From the NCBI GenBank assembly GCA_944383015.1, contig CALWOC010000001.1:489976-553975 (forward strand): 64,000 bases of DNA, written 5' to 3'. The stretch is from an uncultured Clostridia bacterium (lineage in GTDB: Bacteria > Bacillota > Clostridia > TANB77 > CAG-465). The notes below the pieces were generated by a model. The model had not been told where the DNA came from and made no database searches. It saw only the letters and a list, made by a program, of their open reading frames with translations. Below are positions 1 to 8,186 of the stretch, piece after piece. The stretch's first letter is position 1. Every line of letters begins with the position of its first letter. The position numbers were made by a program, and so were the translations under genes.

Positions 1-17
1 TTAACTTGTGTATTCAT
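1..17 (-). CDS. Start of an unidentified gene running off the left edge
   Basis: An ATG at position 17 on the minus strand is preceded by AGGGAG with a 5-nt gap, so a gene begins here and leaves the window. Only five codons (Met-Asn-Thr-Gln-Val) are visible, so no function can be given. Confidence 0.5.
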
Positions 18-33
18 AACTTCTCCCTAAAAA

Positions 34-58
34 AAGAATAGCAGAAAGCTATTCTTTA
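34..58. terminator. Hairpin between the SLT gene and the gene at the left edge
   Basis: AAAGAATAGC and its complement enclose a 5-nt loop with A/T tracts on both sides. It follows the stop of the minus-strand lytic transglycosylase gene and is most likely its intrinsic terminator. Confidence 0.6.
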
Positions 59-69
59 ATTTTACTATT

Positions 70-1134
70 TTATATACTTCCTGTATTTATTAAATTCTCT
101 CTATGTGAAAGTATTTTATTACTATATGCTCTATCTATTATTCCTTGACTAAAGCATGAATTATAATATCCATTTTCTCCCATATTATATGAATTTAATG
201 CATACACAATCTGAGTTTGATAATCTGAAGTACGAGTAGTTGCTATACTCATATATGTACTTAGCATATATGCTCCAGCTGTCATATTATCATATGGATC
301 ATATAAATTTGTTATACCCAATTTTGAGCTTAAATTAGAAAAATTAGATATTCCGATTTGGCATAAACCTAAATACATTCCTCCATTGCTAGCATTAGGA
401 TTAAAACCACTTTCTGTATACATCAGTGCTATAAACATTGGATAATCTATGCCATATCTTTTACATAGATTATAAGCATATTGTTGATATTCAAGTGGTA
501 ATGAAATATTATATTGAGTAAATCCCCCATCAACAACATCTGTACTAATAGATGTTACAATATCACTTCTTGATACAGTAACCTTAGTTCCAACTTCTAC
601 AACTCTATTTTGTGCCTCCGCTAGTATCTCAGTTCCAATTTCATTTTTTTGAATTACTTTATCTTTTGTTGATTTTACTATATAACTTATAGATTTAGAT
701 CCTTCAACACCCTCTTGTATAACCTCAGTGTCACCTGAATCTCTTTCTTCATTATTTACTGTTTCTTCTTCAAATGGTATTGTTTCAATCTCTTCCTTAA
801 CACTAGCAATTATTGGAGCATATGATTCTCTAACACTATCAATATCAAAAGCTTCTTGCTCATTACTATATACTGTTAATGTCATGCCGTTTACTACTCT
901 TGATTTTTCTGATGGTTCTACTATAGCATTATCATTTAAGTATATACTATTTTGAAGTAGAAAAGCGTCTACTGAACTAGCTAATGTCTTAACAGATTTT
1001 ACATCACCATAATAATTAAATGTTATTGTCTTAAGTTGAGTTGTTATTGCAAGTAATCCAGCTGTAGCAAATATAAGAACTAGACTTACAACCGTAAGAA
1101 TCTTTCTAACTATAAATGCTTTATCTTCTTCCAC
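70..1134 (-). CDS. Membrane-anchored DUF348/G5/SLT lytic transglycosylase
   Basis: 354 residues. A short cytoplasmic N-terminus is followed by one membrane segment (about 10-30), a DUF348-like stretch (about 35-95), an acidic linker, a G5-like domain (about 145-190, ending RVVEVGTKV) and a C-terminal lysozyme-like SLT domain with the catalytic Glu in MYTESGF (about residue 241) followed by GLCQIG and the AYMLSTY/ALNSYN segments of soluble-lytic-transglycosylase folds. It should cleave peptidoglycan glycan strands outside the membrane. DUF348 plus G5 is the layout of YabE/Rpf-like wall remodelling proteins, here with SLT as catalytic unit. GTG start chosen because GGAGG lies 7 nt upstream. Own promoter at 1167-1195. 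Confidence 0.85.
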   Translation of the reverse strand: MEEDKAFIVRKILTVVSLVLIFATAGLLAITTQLKTITFNYYGDVKSVKTLASSVDAFLLQNSIYLNDNAIVEPSEKSRVVNGMTLTVYSNEQEAFDIDSVRESYAPIIASVKEEIETIPFEEETVNNEERDSGDTEVIQEGVEGSKSISYIVKSTKDKVIQKNEIGTEILAEAQNRVVEVGTKVTVSRSDIVTSISTDVVDGGFTQYNISLPLEYQQYAYNLCKRYGIDYPMFIALMYTESGFNPNASNGGMYLGLCQIGISNFSNLSSKLGITNLYDPYDNMTAGAYMLSTYMSIATTRTSDYQTQIVYALNSYNMGENGYYNSCFSQGIIDRAYSNKILSHRENLINTGSI

Positions 1135-1166
1135 AAAAATTCCTCCTAAGATTATTTAACAAGTCT

Positions 1167-1195
1167 ATTATACTATATAATATATTCTTTGTCAA
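1167..1195 (-). promoter_or_regulatory. Promoter of the SLT transglycosylase gene
   Basis: TTGACA (1190-1195) and TATAAT (1167-1172) on the minus strand are separated by exactly 17 bp, a consensus sigma-A promoter about 35 bp upstream of the GTG start. Confidence 0.8.
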
Positions 1196-1346
1196 ATTTA
1201 TTAGTACTTAGTTTAATAAACAACTAACTATAATTATTGTCTAAAAATGATTATTTTTTATCTTTTTTAGTAATATTTATTTATTGCAAATATTAATATT
1301 TAATGATAGAATATTATAAACACTAGAATAAAGGAGGTAATATTTT

Positions 1347-1895
1347 ATGTGGATTATAATAGTAATAGTCGTTATTGTTGCGATTTTACTTTTACTTGTT
1401 GGTTTATACAACAACTTAGTAACTCTAAAAATGAGAGTTAAAAATGCATGGGCACAAATAGATACTCAATTAAAAAGAAGATTTGATTTAATTCCTAATT
1501 TAATTGAGACTGTAAAAGGATATGCTACTCATGAGCAAGAAACATTAGAAAAAGTAGTTGATGCTAGAAATACATACGTTACAGCTTCTTCTGTAGAAGC
1601 TAAGGCAGATGCAAATAATCAATTAACAAATACATTAAAAAATTTATTTGCTCTAGCTGAATCTTATCCAGATTTAAAAGCAAATGAAAACTTTTTAGCA
1701 TTGCAAACTGAATTATCTGGAACTGAAGATAAAATTGCTTATTCAAGACAATTTTATAATGATACTGTTCAAATGTACAACACAGCAATCATGAAATTTC
1801 CAGCAAATCTATTTTCTGGAATGTTTGGATTTAAAGAAGAACCATTCTTTGAAATTAATGAAGCAGAAAAAGATCCTGTTAAAGTACAATTTTAG
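1347..1895 (+). CDS. lemA: LemA family protein
   Basis: 182 residues, the usual LemA length. One N-terminal membrane helix (about 2-22) is followed by the conserved LYNNLVTLKMRVKNAWAQID and RRFDLIPNLIETVKGYA blocks and a long helical bundle. LemA proteins sit in the membrane with helices on one side; their molecular role is unsettled, but they are recurrently coupled to HtpX-type proteases. Here the M48 protease gene starts 9 nt after the lemA stop, with its ribosome site overlapping the stop codon, so the pair is translationally coupled. Start supported by AAGGAGG upstream. Confidence 0.93.
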   Translation: MWIIIVIVVIVAILLLLVGLYNNLVTLKMRVKNAWAQIDTQLKRRFDLIPNLIETVKGYATHEQETLEKVVDARNTYVTASSVEAKADANNQLTNTLKNLFALAESYPDLKANENFLALQTELSGTEDKIAYSRQFYNDTVQMYNTAIMKFPANLFSGMFGFKEEPFFEINEAEKDPVKVQF

Positions 1896-1904
1896 GTGAT
1901 ACTT

Positions 1905-2795
1905 ATGATATTAAAAGCAGTAAGAGACAATAAAATACACACATATTTTATTATTTTAGGTTTCTTTTTAGTTATATCATTAATTATATATTTTATATGT
2001 TACTACTTAAATTTAGGAGTTTTTTCAGTTATAATAGCACTTGGTGTATCGATAGCTACATCAATAATTTCATATTATAACTGCGACAAAATGGTTTTGG
2101 CAATAAATGGTGCAAGACCTGCCACTGAGGAACAAGATAAATTATTATCTAGTGTACTCGATGGGCTATGCATTGCATCTGGTCTTCCAAGGCCGAAATT
2201 ATATGTAATAAATGATCCATCTCCTAATGCTTTTGCGACAGGAAGAAATCCAGAACATGCAGTAGTCTGTGTTACTACTGGTCTTCTTGAAATAATGGAT
2301 AAGTATGAACTAGAGGGTGTACTAGCACATGAATTATCTCATATAAAAAATTATGATATACTATTATCTACAATTGTTTCTGTATTTGTAGGATTTGTAG
2401 TAATTGTTTCAGATTTTACTTTAAGGTTTGGTTTTTTTGGAAAACGTTCAAATGATAATGATAGTAGAAGTTCATTAGATATTATATTATTTATTGTTGG
2501 ATTAATATTTCTAATTTTATCGCCATTATTTACTAAACTTATACAACTTGCAATCTCTAGAAAAAGAGAATATTTAGCAGATGCTACTGCAGTAGAGTTT
2601 ACTAGAAATCCAAACGGACTTATATCTGCACTAAAAAAATTACAAACAGATACCACTACAATGAAAAATGTTAGTAAAGCTACTGCTCATATGTATATTA
2701 ATGAGCCAGATAAAAAACAAAGAGAAAAAACGAATTTATTTTCTACGCATCCACCAATTTCAGAACGTATTGCAAGACTTGAACATATTAATTAG
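1905..2795 (+). CDS. htpX: M48 family membrane metalloprotease, HtpX-like
   Basis: 296 residues from the ATG at 1905, chosen over an in-frame GTG at 1896 because AGGTG lies 6 nt upstream of the ATG. Two membrane helices occupy about residues 15-55. The zinc site HELSH lies near residues 142-146, the third ligand is expected in the later REYLAD motif, and another pair of hydrophobic segments falls between. M48 HtpX proteases degrade damaged membrane proteins with the active site facing the cytoplasm. Second gene of the lemA-htpX operon; a hairpin terminator starts at its stop codon. Confidence 0.92.
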   Translation: MILKAVRDNKIHTYFIILGFFLVISLIIYFICYYLNLGVFSVIIALGVSIATSIISYYNCDKMVLAINGARPATEEQDKLLSSVLDGLCIASGLPRPKLYVINDPSPNAFATGRNPEHAVVCVTTGLLEIMDKYELEGVLAHELSHIKNYDILLSTIVSVFVGFVVIVSDFTLRFGFFGKRSNDNDSRSSLDIILFIVGLIFLILSPLFTKLIQLAISRKREYLADATAVEFTRNPNGLISALKKLQTDTTTMKNVSKATAHMYINEPDKKQREKTNLFSTHPPISERIARLEHIN

Positions 2796-2814
2796 TCTCT
2801 AAATTGAGACTAAT
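2791..2814 (+). terminator. Terminator of lemA-htpX
   Basis: ATTAGTCTC / GAGACTAAT stem with 6-nt loop, followed by a run of T. The stem overlaps the htpX stop codon. Confidence 0.85.
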
Positions 2815-2883
2815 TTTTTTATTTTTCTTTTAAATAAATGAATGATATGATATAATTCTTTTGGTATTAGGAGGATATATATT

Positions 2884-3342
2884 ATGAAAGAAAGAGGATT
2901 TGAAATTGCAAAAGGATACGAAAATAAAGGAATTAATCTTCCAGTAAGAAAAACAGCTCATTCTGCTGGATATGATGTAGAAGCTGCAGAAGATATTATT
3001 ATTCCAAAATATTATCCTGGAATAAAGCCAACTCTTATTCCTACTGGTCTTAAAGCTTACTGTAAAGAAAATGAATGTTTTTTGTTACTTAATCGCAGTA
3101 GCGGACCAAAAAAAGGTTTTTTAATGGCTAACAGTGTTGGACTAATAGATTCTGATTACTATGGTAACCCAGATAATGATGGTCATTTTTACTTTTCTTA
3201 CTTTAACTGCTCAGATCATGATATTGAAGTAAAAAAAGGTGATGTAATTGGTCAAGTTGTATTTTTAAATTATTTAACAGTAGATAACGATACTGCAACA
3301 GGAAAAAGAGTTGGTGGATTTGGTTCTACAGACAAAAAATAA
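2884..3342 (+). CDS. dut: dUTP diphosphatase (trimeric type)
   Basis: 152 residues. It should hydrolyse dUTP to dUMP and pyrophosphate, keeping uracil out of DNA and feeding dTMP synthesis. Visible dUTPase motifs in order: AGYDVEA (motif 1, with the metal-binding Asp), NRSSGPKKG (motif 2), GLIDSDYYGN (motif 3), KKGDVIGQVVF (motif 4) and RVGGFGST at the C-terminus (motif 5, P-loop-like). The insert YGNPDNDGHFYFSYFN after motif 3 resembles dUTPase-like proteins of Firmicutes and their phages. Single-gene unit: strong AGGAGG site, terminator directly downstream. Confidence 0.9.
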   Translation: MKERGFEIAKGYENKGINLPVRKTAHSAGYDVEAAEDIIIPKYYPGIKPTLIPTGLKAYCKENECFLLLNRSSGPKKGFLMANSVGLIDSDYYGNPDNDGHFYFSYFNCSDHDIEVKKGDVIGQVVFLNYLTVDNDTATGKRVGGFGSTDKK

Positions 3343-3346
3343 AATT

Positions 3347-3368
3347 AAAGCTATCAAATGATAGCTTT
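3347..3368 (+). terminator. Terminator of dut
   Basis: AAAGCTATC / GATAGCTTT hairpin followed by seven T, 5 bp after the dut stop codon. Confidence 0.85.
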
Positions 3369-3381
3369 TTTTGCTGATATC

Positions 3382-3410
3382 TTAACTTTTGATAATTTGT
3401 ATGTTATAAT
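3382..3410 (+). promoter_or_regulatory. Promoter of the gene at 3434
   Basis: TTAACT (3382-3387), 17 bp, TATAAT (3405-3410); the ribosome site AGGAG follows at 3421. Confidence 0.6.
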
Positions 3411-3433
3411 ATAGTCACTTAGGAGTGATAATT

Positions 3434-4012
3434 GTGCAAGATCTATACATATATGTAGCTAAAGATGTTGCTAGTGATTGCTTAAAATACGGAATAAAGT
3501 TATCTGAATTTGAAAATAGAGTTATTCAACTTAGTGATTCAAATAAAAGAGGAATTCAAGCTTTTCTTTCTCCTAAAGACTCGCCTTTATATTTAGACGA
3601 AAATTTTGAATGTCTTAGAGTAAAAACCAAAGGATTAACAGCAGTAGTTTTTAATAAAATTTGTGAAAATACTGATTTAATAGATAAATTTGTAACTGAT
3701 ATAGAAAAATATAAAATAGGAGACTATGAAATTCCCGAAGCTATTATTTGTTCATCTATACTTTCAGATAATCTATCACTATATAATAAAATAATTGATA
3801 AGCCTTTACTAGTACAAAATTCTAGAGAATTTTATTATGAAAAATGTATTAATGAAATAATAGAAACAGATATGTTTTCTAAATATGAATTATATCAAAC
3901 TCTATTAATACTTGGTGACCAAAAAGGAGTATTAAATGTTGAAAAACACAAAAATGTAAAAATATACACTGATCCTATTAGTAAAAAATCATATACAAAA
4001 AGAAGCAATTAA
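3434..4012 (+). CDS. Unrecognised cytoplasmic protein
   Basis: 192 residues from a GTG start. The AGGAG at 3421-3425 lies 8 nt before this GTG; an upstream in-frame GTG at 3425 overlaps the ribosome site and is rejected. No signal peptide or membrane segment is visible. The sequence looks mixed alpha/beta with a basic C-terminus (KSYTKRSN) that doubles as one arm of a terminator shared with the opposing gene. I do not recognise a family. It is transcribed alone and its neighbours (dut, HlyD-like) give no clear functional hint. Confidence 0.75.
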   Translation: MQDLYIYVAKDVASDCLKYGIKLSEFENRVIQLSDSNKRGIQAFLSPKDSPLYLDENFECLRVKTKGLTAVVFNKICENTDLIDKFVTDIEKYKIGDYEIPEAIICSSILSDNLSLYNKIIDKPLLVQNSREFYYEKCINEIIETDMFSKYELYQTLLILGDQKGVLNVEKHKNVKIYTDPISKKSYTKRSN

Positions 4013-4024
4013 AAATTGCTTCTT
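4000..4024. terminator. Bidirectional terminator
   Basis: AAGAAGCAATT / AATTGCTTCTT inverted repeat between convergent genes ending at 4012 (+) and 4023 (-), with T tracts on both strands. Confidence 0.8.
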
Positions 4025-5240
4025 ATTTTTCTTCTATAACTAGTTCATCATATAACTCTATTTTAAAAGTTGTATCCAAATTATATTTTTTATACTCAGA
4101 TTCTTCCACATTTTCCACTAAAGCAATACTATCACTTTGAGAAATAATTTTAACTGGAACTCTCACATAGTCTGCTCCATATACTAATAACACATAATCA
4201 TAGCCTTGTATTTCATCTTTATAAATTGCATTTAAAGGTACTGCTATTCCTGTCTCAGTATACCAAATAACTTCACATGATAACTTCCTATAATCTACAA
4301 GAGCATCTACTTCATTATCTATTTTAAACAAAGAATAATTACACTCTCCTTCTTTTATATTTTTTACAAGTGTAGCACTAATTACTAAATTTTCCAAATC
4401 AGATATTCTTATTTTATAATTTCGGCCAGCTTTTATATATTCATCATTTTCACCAGTTTGTGATTTTACTAAAAGATAAGTTTTAAAATTATCTACTATT
4501 TTTATTCCAAAATCATTATTGCTATTATTATCATATGCTGATATTAATTTATCAAAATCAGAATAGGAATAACTTTCTATATCATTAAAATCATATGTGT
4601 TTTCTAATAGATCAATCTTATATGTTACCACACCAGATATTGGTGTTAAAATCGTATTATCTGATGTTTTACTTAAATTTTCTAAGTTTTCTCTTTGTGA
4701 TAACAATTCTCTTATTGCAGAACTATCTGGAGAAGCGTTAGCAAGAACTGTAATTTTCTTATATGCTAGTTCATCAAGTTTCGTCTTATATTCCTGAATT
4801 TTCAAATATGAAGTTGTTCCCTGAACTTCATTTGAATAATCAAGAATTTTGTTTTCGATATTAATTAAATCAGCTGAATAAGTATCAGGCAAATCTTTAA
4901 CTAAAGTTTGTATTTGCTTATCTATTTCTGCTATTTGCCTTTGATATTCATCATAACTATCATTTTGATAAGTTGCAATCACTTCATTTTCTCTTGCTCT
5001 TCTTCCCTGTTCTACAATTGCTGTTATTGCTTGATTCTCATCATAATCTATTACTGTTTCATTTTTTATAACATACAAGTTAGTTTCAACTGAATGCTCA
5101 ATATCACCACTAACTACTGTATAAATCGTTTTTTGTTTAAGTTCAGATTTTGATAGATAAATAATCAAAAAAACTAATATAATTAGTAAAACTATAATAA
5201 TTCTAATATTTGATTTAAAAAAACCAATTACTTTTTCCAT
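4023..5240 (-). CDS. HlyD/RND-adaptor-like membrane fusion protein
   Basis: 405 residues. One N-terminal membrane helix (about 10-30) precedes an extracytoplasmic part with the expected order for membrane-fusion adaptors: a half-lipoyl segment (VVSGDIEHSVET ... IVEQGRRARENEVIATYQN), a helical hairpin (about 95-195, coiled-coil character), a second lipoyl half (LTPISGVVTYKID) and beta-barrel segments. In Gram-positives such proteins usually work with an ABC exporter, but no pump gene is adjacent. It is the last gene of a run behind mutL and miaA (14-bp gap to miaA). The operon position near DNA/RNA maintenance genes is common in Clostridia but functionally unexplained. Confidence 0.7.
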   Translation of the reverse strand: MEKVIGFFKSNIRIIIVLLIILVFLIIYLSKSELKQKTIYTVVSGDIEHSVETNLYVIKNETVIDYDENQAITAIVEQGRRARENEVIATYQNDSYDEYQRQIAEIDKQIQTLVKDLPDTYSADLINIENKILDYSNEVQGTTSYLKIQEYKTKLDELAYKKITVLANASPDSSAIRELLSQRENLENLSKTSDNTILTPISGVVTYKIDLLENTYDFNDIESYSYSDFDKLISAYDNNSNNDFGIKIVDNFKTYLLVKSQTGENDEYIKAGRNYKIRISDLENLVISATLVKNIKEGECNYSLFKIDNEVDALVDYRKLSCEVIWYTETGIAVPLNAIYKDEIQGYDYVLLVYGADYVRVPVKIISQSDSIALVENVEESEYKKYNLDTTFKIELYDELVIEEK

Positions 5241-5254
5241 AATATTCTCCTATA

Positions 5255-6181
5255 TTATAATTTTTTTAAAATTTCATCTACTAATTCATTTTTTTGCTTA
5301 CTTCCATCTAACTTTATACATTCAAGCTTATTATTAAACCACGTCATTTGCCTTTTTGCATAATGTCTTGTCTCTTTTTTTAAAGTATCTATAGCTTCAT
5401 CTAATGTAATTTTTCCTTCAAAATAAGGAAAAAATTCTTTATAGCCTATAGCTTGCATACAAGTATTATTATTTGGAAGCTTCATATCATATATTTTTTT
5501 TGCTTCGTCTAATATTCCATCTTTAAGCATCAAATCTACTCTAAGATTAATTCTATTATACAAATATTCTCTTTCTTGATTAATGCAAAATATTACAAAT
5601 TCATATTTTCCATTTTCCTTTTGTATTCTTTCTTCTTCTTCGAGCATATGAATAGATTTTAACTTAACATTTTTAGCCATTTCAATAGCTCTAATTACAC
5701 GCTTAACATTATTTTTATGAATTTTATTTGCAGTAATTGGATCTATTTTTTCAAGCATAGAATGTAAATAATTATTTCCTTTTTCTTTTGCTATATTTTC
5801 TAATTCATTTCTATACTCTAAATCTACAACTTCTTCATTAAAATTCATATTATATACTACTGCATTAATATAAAGCCCAGTTCCGCCTGCAATTATTACA
5901 TTTTTTCCTCTACTACGTATCTCTTCTATTTTATCATAACACATCTGCTTAAATTCAGCAACGCTAAAATTGTCATCTATATTACAAATATCTATCAAAT
6001 GATGTGGTATTCCTTGTGCCTCTTCTTTAGTAACTTTTGCAGTTCCAACATCAAGACCTTTATATATTTGCATAGAGTCTGCAGATATAATCTCTGCATC
6101 TATTTTTTTAGCAAGTTCAATTGCAAGACCTGTTTTGCCAGATGCTGTTGGTCCTACTATACAAATAATTTTATCCACCAT
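5255..6181 (-). CDS. miaA: tRNA dimethylallyltransferase
   Basis: 308 residues, normal for MiaA. It transfers a dimethylallyl group from DMAPP to N6 of A37 in tRNAs that read UNN codons. Motifs: P-loop GPTASGKTGLA at the N-terminus, DSMQIYKGLDVGTAK (substrate-tRNA recognition region), GIPHHLID, and IAGGTGLYINAV. The C-terminal part carries MQAIGYKEF and RQMTWFNNK, also typical of the family. It lies 9 bp downstream of mutL in the same direction, the usual mutS/mutL-miaA neighbourhood in Firmicutes. Confidence 0.96.
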   Translation of the reverse strand: MVDKIICIVGPTASGKTGLAIELAKKIDAEIISADSMQIYKGLDVGTAKVTKEEAQGIPHHLIDICNIDDNFSVAEFKQMCYDKIEEIRSRGKNVIIAGGTGLYINAVVYNMNFNEEVVDLEYRNELENIAKEKGNNYLHSMLEKIDPITANKIHKNNVKRVIRAIEMAKNVKLKSIHMLEEEERIQKENGKYEFVIFCINQEREYLYNRINLRVDLMLKDGILDEAKKIYDMKLPNNNTCMQAIGYKEFFPYFEGKITLDEAIDTLKKETRHYAKRQMTWFNNKLECIKLDGSKQKNELVDEILKKL

Positions 6182-6190
6182 TTTTCTCCT

Positions 6191-8104
6191 TTACTTTCTC
6201 ATAAATTTTCTTTCAATTTCATATCTTGTCATAGGTATAGCTGTAGGTCTTCCATGAGGACAAGTAAAAGGATTATCTAAACTAATCATATTATCTACTA
6301 ATCTTTTTTGTTCCTCGACATCAAGTTTCATTCCACCTTTTACAGCAGCTTTACAAGCAAGAGTAGCTAAAAATCTATGTTCTTTTTCCTGTCTTTCTGT
6401 TTTTTCTGTTGTTGAAAGTTCTGTTATTATATCTTTAAACATTGATTTATGATCTATATTATATCCAACATTTGGAACTCCAGAAATCTTATATGTATTT
6501 TCACCAAACTCTTCAAGAATAAATCCTGCATCCTCAAACATGCTAACATTTTCTCTTACTATATTCATTTCTTTTGTTGATAAACCTATTAAAAGAGGAA
6601 TAAGTAACATTTGAGTTTGCCTATCTTTTGCATAATATGCCTCTTTAATTTGTTCAAATAGATAGCGCTCATGCGCAGCATGCTGATCTACAAAATACAT
6701 TTTATCCTTCATCTGAATAATTATATATGTATCAAATAAATTTCCAATATATTTATATACATTATCTATTTTTTCTATCTGAGTATTCTCATAAGTCTCA
6801 ACGTTAAATTTAGCTTGTTCATAGTCACTTTGTGGCTCTTCACTTTTTTCTTCTACTTCTGTATTAATATCTCCAACTTTCTCATTTAAAGAATCTATCA
6901 AACTATTTATATTTACAGGTTCAATTTTAGGCTTATTATATAGTTTTTGAGTAGCAGTTTCAAAATTAAATTTTTTTTCTTCTTTTTCATCAGAAATAAC
7001 ACCATTATTAATTAAATCTTTCGAAATTTGCTTAATTTTATCCTCATTTTCATTAGAAACATTTTCCTGAACTTTTATTTCTTCCCTTGCAATTGTAAAA
7101 GGACTAGTATTTTTATTATCATTTTCTATTGCACTTCTTACAGCATGATATACAACATCAAAAATTTTACTTTCATCTGCAAATTTTACTTCAAGTTTTG
7201 CTGGATGAACATTTACATCAAGTTGAGATGGATTCATATATATATTACATACAATAAACGCATGCTTGCTTATCGCAAATTTTTCTTCACAAGCTCTATC
7301 GATTGCTGAAGATATCATTTTATCTTTTATATACCTATTATTAATAAATATAAATTGGTGAGTTCTTGTAGAACGAGATATTGAAGGCTTTCCAATCATT
7401 CCAAATACTTTCATATCACTAGTTTCATAATCTATTGGAAGTACTGCGCTATAGTATTCTTTCCCAAAGATATTATATATTGTATCATGTAAATTACCTG
7501 TACCTGATGTTTGTAAAATAGTCTTTCCATTATTTATAAACCTAAAACTTATATTTGGATATGCAAGTGCAATTCTTGTAACGACATCTTCAATATATCC
7601 AGCTTCTGTATAATCTTTCTTTAAAAATTTAAATCTTGCTGGAACATTATAAAAAACATCAAAAATTTCAATTGTTGTACCTGTTGTAAAAGGTACTTCT
7701 TGTTTAGATTTTACCTCTCCATTTTCTACTCTAACTTTAACTCCAATTTCTTCATTTTCGTTTTTAGTTGTTAATGTAATTTTAGATATTGCTGCAACAG
7801 AAGCAAGTGCTTCACCTCTAAATCCCATAGAAGTGATACTTTGTAAATCTTCTTCTTTTCGAATTTTACTTGTAGCATGTCTTTCAAAGGCTAGTTCGAT
7901 ATCATCAGATTTAAATCCTTTACCATTATCTATAATTTTTATATAGCTTATTCCACCTTTTCTTATTTCAACTGTTATTGAAGTTGCTTTTGCATCAATT
8001 GAATTTTCAACTAACTCCTTTACAATTGAAGCAGGTCTATCAACGACTTCACCAGCTGCTATTTTATTTATTGTTTGTTCATCTAATAATACAATATCTC
8101 CCAT
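6191..8104 (-). CDS. mutL: DNA mismatch repair protein MutL
   Basis: 637 residues. The N-terminal GHKL ATPase shows IAAGEVVDRPASIVKELVENSIDA, IDNGKGF and MGFRGEALASVAAIS; the C-terminal dimerisation domain contains the endonuclease-type motif DQHAAHERYLFEQ and CPHGRPT, so this is a MutH-independent, nicking MutL. It couples MutS mismatch recognition to strand incision and excision. A long low-complexity acidic linker (about 340-440) joins the two domains. It has its own promoter behind the mutS terminator and is followed closely by miaA. Confidence 0.97.
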   Translation of the reverse strand: MGDIVLLDEQTINKIAAGEVVDRPASIVKELVENSIDAKATSITVEIRKGGISYIKIIDNGKGFKSDDIELAFERHATSKIRKEEDLQSITSMGFRGEALASVAAISKITLTTKNENEEIGVKVRVENGEVKSKQEVPFTTGTTIEIFDVFYNVPARFKFLKKDYTEAGYIEDVVTRIALAYPNISFRFINNGKTILQTSGTGNLHDTIYNIFGKEYYSAVLPIDYETSDMKVFGMIGKPSISRSTRTHQFIFINNRYIKDKMISSAIDRACEEKFAISKHAFIVCNIYMNPSQLDVNVHPAKLEVKFADESKIFDVVYHAVRSAIENDNKNTSPFTIAREEIKVQENVSNENEDKIKQISKDLINNGVISDEKEEKKFNFETATQKLYNKPKIEPVNINSLIDSLNEKVGDINTEVEEKSEEPQSDYEQAKFNVETYENTQIEKIDNVYKYIGNLFDTYIIIQMKDKMYFVDQHAAHERYLFEQIKEAYYAKDRQTQMLLIPLLIGLSTKEMNIVRENVSMFEDAGFILEEFGENTYKISGVPNVGYNIDHKSMFKDIITELSTTEKTERQEKEHRFLATLACKAAVKGGMKLDVEEQKRLVDNMISLDNPFTCPHGRPTAIPMTRYEIERKFMRK

Positions 8105-8129
8105 ATTTATCTCCTTAATTTCTTCCTTT

Positions 8130-8158
8130 ATTATACTATTTTTTTGTATATTTTACAA
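8130..8158 (-). promoter_or_regulatory. Promoter of mutL-miaA-HlyD-like operon
   Basis: TTGTAA (8153-8158), 17 bp, TATAAT (8130-8135) on the minus strand, between the mutS terminator and the mutL ribosome site. Confidence 0.7.
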
Positions 8159-8167
8159 GATAGAAAA

Positions 8168-8186
8168 AAGCACATAAAATGTGCTT
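8168..8186 (-). terminator. Terminator of mutS
   Basis: AAGCACAT / ATGTGCTT hairpin with T-run on the minus strand, overlapping the mutS stop codon region. Confidence 0.8.
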
